From positions 1 to 33,232 of the forward strand of contig JAFDVU010000068.1 in assembly GCA_018268835.1 (NCBI GenBank): a stretch of DNA of 33,232 nt, in the 5' to 3' direction. Below are positions 1-6,502 of the stretch, in pieces. Made by a program: the position numbers and the translations under genes. The notes under the pieces are model-generated. The model ran no database searches, was not told where the DNA came from, and worked only from the letters and a program-made list of their open reading frames with translations. The stretch is from Acidobacteriota bacterium. GTDB taxonomy: Bacteria > Acidobacteriota > Terriglobia > Bryobacterales > Bryobacteraceae. Positions within the stretch are counted from its first letter, which is position 1. Each line of letters starts with the position of its first letter.

Positions 1-728
1 CCGTGGATCAGTAACACGGGCGTGCGCGAGCGGCGCAGGGCGTCCTCGGGCGAGGCACGGCGGAGATCGACGCCGTAGCGGATGCGGGCGTAGACCATAC
101 CGAACTCGATTAACGGCCAGGAGATGAGGCGCCCGGGCGAGCCGTGCTGCGCGAGGCGATCGCCGGCGATCTCTTCGAAGGTGGCGAACGGGCAATCCGC
201 GGCGAGGGCGCGGAAGCGCGGTTCGCGCGCCAGGGACTCGATCAGGATGGCGGCGCCCATGGATTGGCCCAGCCCGTAGAGGCGCTCGATGCCGGGGCGC
301 GACATCAGCAGGTCCGCCCACGCGTGGATGTCGGCGGCTTCGCGCACGCCGTAAGTGGTCAGTTCGCCGCCGCTGGCGCCGTGTCCGCGGCTGTCCGGAG
401 TGAGCACGGCGTAGCCGGCGGCAAGCAGGAATCGCGCCTGCCCGAGCACGCCGGTGCGCGTATCGCCGATGCCGTGAAGCACGATCGCCGCAGCGCCGTT
501 GGGATGCGCCGGGGTGAAGAGCCACCCGGCGAGCCGGACTCCGCCGGGCGCGATCGCCTGCGCCTCTTCGGCGGAGATGCCGGCTCCCGCCTGCCGCGCG
601 AAGGCCTGCGCGTAGAGCAGGGGCGAGCGCGTGTGGTCGGGAACGTGGAGCGCGTTCTCCGCCAGGAAGGCGCCGGCGAAGGCGATCGCGATGCAGGCCG
701 CGGCGGCCGCGCCAGTGATTGTGCGCAC
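1..728 (-). CDS. Alpha/beta hydrolase, membrane-anchored or exported (C-terminus cut by window edge)
   Basis: The reverse-strand frame is open from the window edge to a GTG at 728. About 242 residues are present and the C-terminus is missing. A hydrophobic, Ala-rich segment (residues about 3-25) is a signal peptide or membrane anchor. Then comes an alpha/beta-hydrolase core: a VLHGIGD strand/oxyanion-hole motif, TPDSRGHGAS, and the nucleophile elbow GQSMGA with Ser at about residue 156. The last visible strand is TPVLLIHG, so the catalytic Asp and His lie outside the window. The DSRGHG motif resembles dienelactone-hydrolase and prolyl-oligopeptidase-like esterases; the substrate cannot be told. 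The GTG was chosen because it sits just before the hydrophobic segment. A GTG at 794 would add 22 residues without hydrophobic character. No clear ribosome binding site precedes either. It diverges from the TonB-like gene. Confidence 0.8.
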   Translation of the reverse strand, partial: MRTITGAAAAACIAIAFAGAFLAENALHVPDHTRSPLLYAQAFARQAGAGISAEEAQAIAPGGVRLAGWLFTPAHPNGAAAIVLHGIGDTRTGVLGQARFLLAAGYAVLTPDSRGHGASGGELTTYGVREAADIHAWADLLMSRPGIERLYGLGQSMGAAILIESLAREPRFRALAADCPFATFEEIAGDRLAQHGSPGRLISWPLIEFGMVYARIRYGVDLRRASPEDALRRSRTPVLLIH

Positions 729-866
729 GATGAATTGACGCGCGTGAGCGCGAAAACGCGTATCGCGCGGCGCACACTGTTCGCCAGCGTTCACATCCGC
801 TTGGACGGAAACTGCTTGCGGGTATTAGCTCTTGCGGGTGGCGGCGGAATTGCAGCAGCGGGCGGC
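729..866 (+). promoter_or_regulatory. Divergent intergenic region with a 9-bp direct repeat and weak promoter-like boxes
   Basis: This 138-base gap separates the leftward hydrolase from the rightward TonB-like gene. The 9-mer CTTGCGGGT occurs at 815-823 and again at 831-839, a 16-base period. A weak sigma-70-like pair facing right is TTGGAC at 801-806 and TATTAG at 823-828 (16-base spacer), overlapping the first repeat copy. The repeat could be an operator or chance; only its presence is certain. Confidence 0.3.
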
Positions 867-1652
867 ATGTACGCATCGCCCAGGCGCTCCGCGCTCGTTT
901 CCGCGCTAGTGCACACGGTTGTGCTTGCGCTGCTCCTGCTCACCGGCCCGGTCGTACGGACCGTGCCGAAACTCATCGATCACGGCAGCATCGTGCTGCC
1001 CAGCGACCTGGTGAAATATCAGGTCACCCGCACCGAAAGCGGCGGAGGCGGAGGGCAGCGCGATGACACGCCGCCGCAGCGCGGCCATCTGCCGAAGATC
1101 ACGCCGCGTCCGTTCGTGCCGCCCATGGCCCACATGGAAAACGCGCGCCCGGTGCTGGCCATGGAGATGGCGATCTTCGGTAACCCGTCGGTCATTGTTC
1201 CGGCGATCAACCTACCGATGGTGGGGGACCCCGGCGGCGTGCTCGGGTTGATCTCCGGCGGTCCCGGCGGACCAGTGGGCATCGGGACCGGCGACCGCGG
1301 CGGCATCGGCGGGAAGACGGGTCCGGGCTACGGCGACGGCGACCGGCCCGGCGTGGGCGGGTACAGCCCGGGCTTCCGCGACGATGTCACACAGCCCACG
1401 CTACTGTTCAAGGTGGAACCGGAGTACACCGATGAAGCCCGCAAGGTACGGCTGCAGGGCACAGTGCTGCTGCGCATCGTAGTGGATGAGCGCGGCCGCG
1501 CGGAGAATATCGTGGTGACGCAGGGGCTTGGGTTGGGCCTCGACGAACGCGCCATCGAAGCGGTGAAGAAGTGGCGCTTCCGCCCCGGCATGCGCGCGTC
1601 GCGTCCGGTGCCGACGACGGCGATCGTACAGGTGACGTTTCGATTGTTGTGA
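867..1652 (+). CDS. TonB-family energy-transducer-like protein
   Basis: 261 residues. An N-terminal membrane helix (ALVHTVVLALLLL, about residues 10-26) is followed by a long periplasmic spacer rich in Gly and Pro, then a C-terminal TonB domain (about residues 175-261). The domain shows the family pattern PEYTDEARK, then LQGTVLLRIVVDERG, then LDERAIEAVKKWRFRPG. TonB-type proteins carry proton-motive energy from the ExbBD complex to outer-membrane receptors; many acidobacterial paralogues stand alone, as here, with no exbBD nearby. The spacer is mostly Gly-rich (many GG, GPG and GDG turns) instead of the usual Pro-Lys/Glu rod. The ATG at 867 was chosen because it sits 9 codons before the membrane helix; the frame is open further upstream and no good Shine-Dalgarno site is visible, so the start is uncertain. 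It ends 2 bases from the stop of the converging methyltransferase gene. Confidence 0.85.
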   Translation: MYASPRRSALVSALVHTVVLALLLLTGPVVRTVPKLIDHGSIVLPSDLVKYQVTRTESGGGGGQRDDTPPQRGHLPKITPRPFVPPMAHMENARPVLAMEMAIFGNPSVIVPAINLPMVGDPGGVLGLISGGPGGPVGIGTGDRGGIGGKTGPGYGDGDRPGVGGYSPGFRDDVTQPTLLFKVEPEYTDEARKVRLQGTVLLRIVVDERGRAENIVVTQGLGLGLDERAIEAVKKWRFRPGMRASRPVPTTAIVQVTFRLL

Positions 1653-1654
1653 AG

Positions 1655-2239
1655 CTAGCGGCACATGGCCACCAGCGATTTCGTCCATCCCAGGAAGCGC
1701 TCGCGCACGATGACCGCTCCGGGAAACATCGCCGCCAGTTGCGCGGCGTCGAGCAGGCGCACGTCGGTGAGGTAGTGCTCCAGGTAAAACGCGCGGCGGT
1801 CCGGCGCCGGATGCGTGAGCCACGCCCACACCGTGAAGCGCTCCACGATGCGCCGCTGCCACGCACGCGGCAGCCAGTGGACGAACGGCGTGAGCAGGTG
1901 CTGCTCCACCGGAAAGCGGCGGTTGGGCGTCTGCACCCAGAAGCCGCGGCCCACGCGCGCGACCTCCGCGGCGAAGCGCCGCTGGCTGGCGGCATCGCCC
2001 ACGTGCTCGATGACGGAGTTGCTGAAGACGATATCGAACGCGCGGTCGGGGAAGGGAAGCGCGCGGCCGTCGGCGGCGACCCAGGCATCGGCGCGCGCCA
2101 TTTCATCTTTGGTGCGCGGCATGTTGAGCAGGGTCACGCGCGGACGCACCGGCAGCAGGTCCCAGGTTTCCGGCGCGCCGCCGACGTCGAGGACGCGGGT
2201 CCGCGGGCCGACCGCGAAGTCGCGCGCGAAGCGACGCAT
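1655..2239 (-). CDS. Class I SAM-dependent methyltransferase
   Basis: 194 residues, length typical of a bare Methyltransf_11-type Rossmann domain. SAM-binding motif I is VLDVGGAPETW (about residues 16-26); an acidic/aromatic turn follows at DGRALPFPD, and the post-II motif is SNSVIEHVG (about residues 73-81). The C-terminal third is helical with aromatic residues (WLPRAWQRRIVERF), which may bind the acceptor. The substrate is unknown. The only canonical start in this stretch is the ATG at 2239; upstream in frame the sequence reads as Arg-rich (LYFRRRR) up to the stop of the LOG gene, 48 bases away, with no ATG, GTG or TTG. It probably shares a transcript with the LOG-family gene. Certain as a methyltransferase fold, uncertain in role. 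Confidence 0.85.
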   Translation of the reverse strand: MRRFARDFAVGPRTRVLDVGGAPETWDLLPVRPRVTLLNMPRTKDEMARADAWVAADGRALPFPDRAFDIVFSNSVIEHVGDAASQRRFAAEVARVGRGFWVQTPNRRFPVEQHLLTPFVHWLPRAWQRRIVERFTVWAWLTHPAPDRRAFYLEHYLTDVRLLDAAQLAAMFPGAVIVRERFLGWTKSLVAMCR

Positions 2240-2287
2240 GCGCCGGCGGCGGAAGTAGAGCGAGATGGCGGTGGCCGCGGCCGTAGC

Positions 2288-2872
2288 TTACTCCACGCGG
2301 GCGAAGTTGCGCGCGTCGCGGCTCCACGAGGGGGCGTGTTGGAGCACGTCCAGCACGTGCTCGGGCGAGTCGGCCACGCTCCACATCTGGCGGTGCTTTT
2401 CGTTCATGAAGCCCTCGTCCACGGTGCGGTTGAGCAGTTCGATGCAGGGATCGTAGAAGCCGTTCACGTTGACCAGCACCACGGGTCCGAAATACAGTCC
2501 GAGCCGTTTCCAGGTGATGGCTTCGAAGAGTTCCTCCAGGGTGCCGCAGCCGCCGGGCAGCGCGACCACAGCGTCGGAGAGTTCCAGCATGAGGCGCTTG
2601 CGCTCGTGCATATCGTCCACCAGGCGCAGTTCGGTGAGCGCGCGGTTGCCCCATTCGAGTTCATCCATGAAGCGCGGGAGCACGCCGGTGACCTTGCCGC
2701 CGGCGGCGAGAGCCGCCGACGCCATGCGCCCCATCGAGCCGAGCGAACTGCCGCCATAGACCACGGCCAGTCCGGCTTCAGCGAGCGCGCGGCCGAGGCG
2801 CGCGGCGGCGTCCAGGTAGACGGCCGGCGTGCGATCGCTCGACGCGCAGTAAACGCAAACGGATTTGATCAT
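2288..2872 (-). CDS. LOG-family protein (nucleoside 5'-monophosphate phosphoribohydrolase)
   Basis: 194 residues, normal for the family. The N-terminal SVCVYCASS and GLAVVYGGSSLGSMG strands form the nucleotide-binding Rossmann-like fold. The diagnostic LOG motif PGGCGTLEE lies at residues 106-114, preceded by MHERKR at 88-93; both belong to the active site. LOG ('Lonely guy') enzymes cleave cytokinin riboside monophosphates to free base and ribose 5-phosphate. In most bacteria they probably act on AMP-like nucleotides in salvage, so a cytokinin role is not implied. It lies between the GH16 gene and the methyltransferase gene, all leftward, 30 bases from the former and 48 from the latter. Confidence 0.93.
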   Translation of the reverse strand: MIKSVCVYCASSDRTPAVYLDAAARLGRALAEAGLAVVYGGSSLGSMGRMASAALAAGGKVTGVLPRFMDELEWGNRALTELRLVDDMHERKRLMLELSDAVVALPGGCGTLEELFEAITWKRLGLYFGPVVLVNVNGFYDPCIELLNRTVDEGFMNEKHRQMWSVADSPEHVLDVLQHAPSWSRDARNFARVE

Positions 2873-2902
2873 CGCCAGTCTTTCAGGATAACCTTGCGCG
2901 GC

Positions 2903-3715
2903 TCAGCGGTCCGCGGCGGATCCGGCGGGCGTGCGCGCATAGACGCGCACGTAGTCCACGGTCATGCGCTGCGGGAACACGGTGGAGGCGTCGGGGTAGC
3001 CGGGCCAGTTGCCGCCCACGGCAAGGTTGAGCAGCAGGAAGAAGGGATGATCGTAGACCCAGGTGGTGCCCTTGGGCAGGTCCGCGGGGGTGATGCGCTT
3101 GTAGGTGGCGCGGTCCACGGAGAACTGGATCGAGCCGGGCAGCCATTCCACGGCGAACAGATGGAACTCGTCGGCGAAGCGGCCGGCGGGCACCACGTAG
3201 GGCGCGCCGATGCCGTTGCCTCCCGAGTATCCGGGGCCGTGGATGGTGCCGTGCACGGTGCCGGGCTCCTTGCCGATGTTCTCCATGATGTCGATCTCGC
3301 CGCAACGCGGCCACCCGGCGGTGGAGATGTCGGCGCCGAGCATCCAGAAGGCGGGCCAGATGCCCTGTCCGTAGGGGAGTCTGATGCGGGCCTCGATGCG
3401 CCCGTAGGTGAAGGCGGCGATCCCCTGGGTTTTGAGGCGCGCCGAAGTGTAGCCGCCGCCTTCCGCCAGCGCCTGAATCACGAGGTGCCCTTCTCCGTCG
3501 TGAAACGCGTTGGCGGTGGAGTTGGTGTAGTTCTCCAGTTCGTTGTTGCCCCAACCGGTCTTGCCGGTGTCGTAGGTCCACTTGGCGGGATCCGGCGCGG
3601 TGCCCGCGGGTTGGTCGAATTCGTCGTGCCAGACCAGGCGCCACGGCCGGCCGGGAGCGGCGTCCTGCGCGTGGACCGCGGAGAGCGCCGCCAGCAGGAG
3701 GAGGATGCGAATCAT
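2903..3715 (-). CDS. Secreted glycoside hydrolase family 16 (laminarinase-type endo-beta-glucanase)
   Basis: 270 residues. A clean signal peptide (MIRILLLLAALSAVHA, cleavage before Gln17) leads into a single GH16 beta-jelly-roll domain. The catalytic motif GEIDIMENIG is complete: Glu140 nucleophile, Asp142 helper, Glu145 acid/base. Other family hallmarks are LVWHDEFD near the mature N-terminus, GRIEARIRLP, WPAFWMLG (substrate cleft) and the closing MTVDYVRVYA strand. The presence of Met between Ile and Glu of the catalytic motif is the beta-bulge form typical of laminarinases/lichenases, so endo-1,3(4)-beta-glucan hydrolysis outside the cell is most likely. The gene starts 57 bases from the divergent ADOP permease gene. 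Confidence 0.93.
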   Translation of the reverse strand: MIRILLLLAALSAVHAQDAAPGRPWRLVWHDEFDQPAGTAPDPAKWTYDTGKTGWGNNELENYTNSTANAFHDGEGHLVIQALAEGGGYTSARLKTQGIAAFTYGRIEARIRLPYGQGIWPAFWMLGADISTAGWPRCGEIDIMENIGKEPGTVHGTIHGPGYSGGNGIGAPYVVPAGRFADEFHLFAVEWLPGSIQFSVDRATYKRITPADLPKGTTWVYDHPFFLLLNLAVGGNWPGYPDASTVFPQRMTVDYVRVYARTPAGSAADR

Positions 3716-3781
3716 CAGCTCCTATTATGGGGCGGCTAACCACCTGCCGGTCCGGCGCGTCAAGATGAAGGAATGGACCGG

Positions 3782-6133
3782 ATGCTCCGCGACCTGCGGG
3801 CGGCGTTCCGGGGGATGGCCCGGAAGCCGGGAGCGGCTGTGCTGGCGGTGGCGTCGCTCGGGCTCGCGATTGGATTCAGCACGGCCGCTTTCAGCGTGCT
3901 CGACGCCTACTCCCTGCGCGACCTGCCGGTGGCCGATCCGGGCGGCCTCCTCTGGGTCTACGTGAACACGCGCGAACACCGTCCGGACAATCTCGCCTGG
4001 CCCGAATACGCGCTGATCGCCGGACGGGCGCGATCTTTTTCCGGCGTGCTGGCGCAGAGCCGGCGGGGCCCCAGGGTGCGGCTGGCGGATCGCGACGATT
4101 TCCCGATCACCGCCGGGGTCAGCGACAATTTCTTCGATGTGGCCGGCGTGAACACCACGATGGGGCAGGTGTTTCACGCCGGACGCGGGCAGGACGGCAC
4201 GGTCGTGCTCTCTTTCCGCTACTGGCGCAACGCGCTGGGCGGCGATCCCGCGGCGCTGGACCGCGATCTCCCGGTGGGTGGGGCGAACCTGCGGATCATC
4301 GGGATCCTGCCGCCGGATTTCACGGGCATGAATCGCGGAATTGCGGTGGACCTGTTCGTGCCCGCGCAGACGTTCTTCGGAGCTCTGGCGATGGCGCGGC
4401 CCAACGACGTGCGTTTCAGCGACTACGAAGTGCTCGGGCGGTTGCGTCCGGGCGTGACGATCGAGCAGGCGCGCGCCGAGGTGGAGGCGATCTTCCGGCA
4501 GGCGGAAGCGGATGGGCAAGCCGCCGGTCCCGAGCGCACGGCTGCGGTGGAGGCGTTCACAGAGAAGGGGCTCACGGCGCGCCTGAGATCGAACGCCGTG
4601 ATGCTCGGGGTGATGCTGCTGGTGGTCCTGATCGCGGCCGCGAACCTGGCGAACCTGCGGCTGGTGGAGAACGAAGCGCGCCGCAGGGAGACCGGGATCC
4701 GGCTCGCGCTCGGCGCGGGACGCGGCGATCTCGCGCGGCAGCACCTCACCGAAACCGTGCTGGTGAGTTCGCTGGGCGCGGCCGCGGGGCTGGTGGTGGC
4801 GTGGTGGCTGGTGCGTCTGGCGCCCGCGCTGCTCTACGCCGGCAAACGCTACCTCGAATACCACATCCGCCTCGACGCGCGGGTGTTCGCGTTCAGCGCC
4901 CTTGCGCTGGTGATCGTGGCGCTGATTGGCGCTGCGATCCCGCTCACCGACGCGTGGCGCCGGCGCCTGCTGCCTGTGCTGCAGACCAGCCGCACCGGCG
5001 GGCCCTCGCGCTGGCTGGGTGCGCTCGTGGTGGCGCAGATGGCGCTGGTGACCGGTGTGACCTGCTCGGCCGGATTGCTGTGGCGCAGCCTCGGCAACGT
5101 CGCCGCGATCCGTCCGGCGATGGATCCGGATCGCAGACTGCTGCTGGTGGCGGGCGCGTGGGAGTCGCACCCGCGCACGGCGGACGCGGCCGCGCGGATC
5201 GCGCGCGTACCCGGCGTCGAACAGGTGGCGTGGGCGCGGCGCGCGATGCTCAGCGGGTCGCTGGGCGGCGCGGTGGTGGCGTTGGAACTTCCCGGGCAGC
5301 TCAAGCAGAACTTCCACTACAACCTGGTGAGCGCGGACTATTTCGCGGTGACCGGCGCGCGCATCGTGGCCGGGCGCGGATTTGTCGAGGCGGATGCAGC
5401 GGGCGCGACCCCGGTGGTGATGGTCAACCAGGCGTACGCGCGGCGCTTCACGGGTGGCGCGGCTCCGCTGGGCGAGTGGATCCGGGTGGCGGGGAAAGAC
5501 CGGCAGGTCGTCGGGACGGTCGAGGACGGGCCGTCGATCCACCTGCGCGAGACCATCGAGCCGTACTTCTACTTCCCCGAAGCGCAACGGCCGACGGACG
5601 AACTGACGTTCTTCGTGGCTGCGCGCGATCCGGCAGGTTTGGCTCCGGCGGTGCGTGCGGCGCTGCGCGAAGCGGCGCGCGAGTTCACCGTGTTCGACGT
5701 GCGTACGCTGCGGATGCACCTGCGCGGCGCGCGCGGCGGGGAAGAGATGGCGGCGCTGCTCACCGGGTGCCTGGCTCTGCTCGGGCTGTTCCTGGCGGCG
5801 GCGGGATTGTTCGGCGTGACCATGTTCGCGGTCGCGCGACGGACCGGCGAGTTCGGCGTGCGCGTGGCTATGGGCGCGACGCCCGCGCGGCTGGCGGCGC
5901 AGGTGCTGCGGCAGGCGGCGCTGCGGGTGGGGGTGGCGGTCCCGCTGGGCTGGCTGGCGGCGTGGACGGGGCGGCAATCGATCCAGAAACTGCTGTTCGG
6001 CGTGGGCGCGGAAGATCCGGCGACGTTCCTCGCGGCCAGCGCCGTGGTAACGCTGGTGGCCTGCGCCGCGGCGCTCGCTCCCGCGCTGCGCGCTGCGCGC
6101 ACCGATCCCGTGGCCGCGCTGCGCCACGAGTAG
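3782..6133 (+). CDS. ADOP-type ABC transporter permease (FtsX/MacB-like, duplicated)
   Basis: 783 residues. The layout is that of Acidobacterial Duplicated Orphan Permeases, two MacB/FtsX modules in tandem. There is an N-terminal helix (AVLAVASLGLAIG), a first extracytoplasmic MacB_PCD-like domain (about residues 45-250), then helices around 280-440. A second extracytoplasmic domain (about 450-630) follows, then three C-terminal helices ending in ALRAARTDPVAALRHE, the classic FtsX-family tail. No ATPase gene is adjacent, fitting the 'orphan' label. Substrate unknown; MacB relatives transport macrolides, lipoproteins or peptides by a mechanotransmission cycle. An ATG at 3773 also exists but abuts the Shine-Dalgarno GAAGGA (3767-3772) with no spacing. 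The ATG at 3782 has a 9-base spacer and matches the family N-terminus MLRDLR, so I chose it. Confidence 0.92.
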   Translation: MLRDLRAAFRGMARKPGAAVLAVASLGLAIGFSTAAFSVLDAYSLRDLPVADPGGLLWVYVNTREHRPDNLAWPEYALIAGRARSFSGVLAQSRRGPRVRLADRDDFPITAGVSDNFFDVAGVNTTMGQVFHAGRGQDGTVVLSFRYWRNALGGDPAALDRDLPVGGANLRIIGILPPDFTGMNRGIAVDLFVPAQTFFGALAMARPNDVRFSDYEVLGRLRPGVTIEQARAEVEAIFRQAEADGQAAGPERTAAVEAFTEKGLTARLRSNAVMLGVMLLVVLIAAANLANLRLVENEARRRETGIRLALGAGRGDLARQHLTETVLVSSLGAAAGLVVAWWLVRLAPALLYAGKRYLEYHIRLDARVFAFSALALVIVALIGAAIPLTDAWRRRLLPVLQTSRTGGPSRWLGALVVAQMALVTGVTCSAGLLWRSLGNVAAIRPAMDPDRRLLLVAGAWESHPRTADAAARIARVPGVEQVAWARRAMLSGSLGGAVVALELPGQLKQNFHYNLVSADYFAVTGARIVAGRGFVEADAAGATPVVMVNQAYARRFTGGAAPLGEWIRVAGKDRQVVGTVEDGPSIHLRETIEPYFYFPEAQRPTDELTFFVAARDPAGLAPAVRAALREAAREFTVFDVRTLRMHLRGARGGEEMAALLTGCLALLGLFLAAAGLFGVTMFAVARRTGEFGVRVAMGATPARLAAQVLRQAALRVGVAVPLGWLAAWTGRQSIQKLLFGVGAEDPATFLAASAVVTLVACAAALAPALRAARTDPVAALRHE

Positions 6134-6134
6134 C

Positions 6135-6170
6135 TTCACGCCTCCGCGAGTGCCGTTACACTACGGTGTA
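6135..6170 (+). promoter_or_regulatory. Candidate leaderless promoter and palindrome overlapping a start codon
   Basis: TTCACG at 6135-6140 and TACACT at 6157-6162, with a 16-base spacer, each match the sigma-70 consensus at 4 of 6 positions and would place transcription start at about 6168-6170, on the ATG itself. A perfect inverted repeat TACAC-TACG-GTGTA occupies 6157-6170 and its last A is the A of the start codon. No Shine-Dalgarno site is visible before this ATG, which suits a leaderless mRNA. The palindrome may be an operator or an RNA hairpin. Confidence 0.35.
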
Positions 6171-6475
6171 TGCACATACTGGTTGTTCACGCGCGGGTGA
6201 AACCGGAGTTTGTGGACGCGTTCATCGCCGCCACCCGCATCAACGCGCGGGAGAGCGCGAAGGAGCCCGGGGTGGCGCGCTTCGATTTTCTGCAGCAGAA
6301 GGACGATCCCACCCGCTTCGTGCTTTACGAGGTTTACCGCGACGCCGAAGCTCCCGCCGCGCACAAGCAGACGGCGCATTACAACGAGTGGGCGGCCCAG
6401 GCCGAACCCATGCTGGCGGAGCCGCGCACGCGCGCGTTCTATGCGAACCTCGAACCCGGCGATGAAGGGTACTAG
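6170..6475 (+). CDS. Small ABM-superfamily protein, LsrG/YgiN-like
   Basis: 101 residues, one ferredoxin-like alpha/beta-barrel half as in the antibiotic biosynthesis monooxygenase superfamily. It begins with the strand ILVVHARVKPEFVDAF, continues with ARESAKEPGVARFDFLQQ (the EPG-RFD-LQ pattern shared with LsrG, the phospho-AI-2 isomerase, and YgiN-type quinol monooxygenases), then FVLYEVYRDAEA and HKQTAHYNEWA. These proteins dimerise and act on small cytosolic metabolites without cofactors. No other lsr gene is present, so an AI-2 role should not be assumed. It lies 36 bases after the ADOP gene and 27 before the glycosyltransferase gene; see the promoter entry for the palindrome at its start. 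Confidence 0.82.
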   Translation: MHILVVHARVKPEFVDAFIAATRINARESAKEPGVARFDFLQQKDDPTRFVLYEVYRDAEAPAAHKQTAHYNEWAAQAEPMLAEPRTRAFYANLEPGDEGY

Positions 6476-6502
6476 CGCGGCAGCTTGGGGAGCGGGTCCG
6501 CG

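Noticed and set aside
144..866. Upstream extension of the TonB-like frame to 144
   Set aside because: It overlaps the hydrolase gene on the other strand for its whole length and reads as Arg/Gly-rich shadow sequence; the membrane helix expected at a TonB N-terminus begins only after 867.
1571..3739. Rightward 722-codon open frame over the methyltransferase, LOG and GH16 genes
   Set aside because: It is the antisense shadow of three genes with clear catalytic motifs; the product is His/Gly/Arg-rich and has no recognisable domain.
3725..6139. Long opposite-strand reading frame of about 800 codons across the ADOP permease gene
   Set aside because: The protein is Arg/His/Gln-rich low-complexity sequence without motifs, exactly antiparallel to a gene with clear ADOP domains. 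Such shadow frames are common in high-GC DNA.
6170..6475. Autoinducer-2 processing gene lsrG
   Set aside because: Only the superfamily pattern is shared; no lsrK, lsrF or transporter gene is present, so the symbol was not applied.
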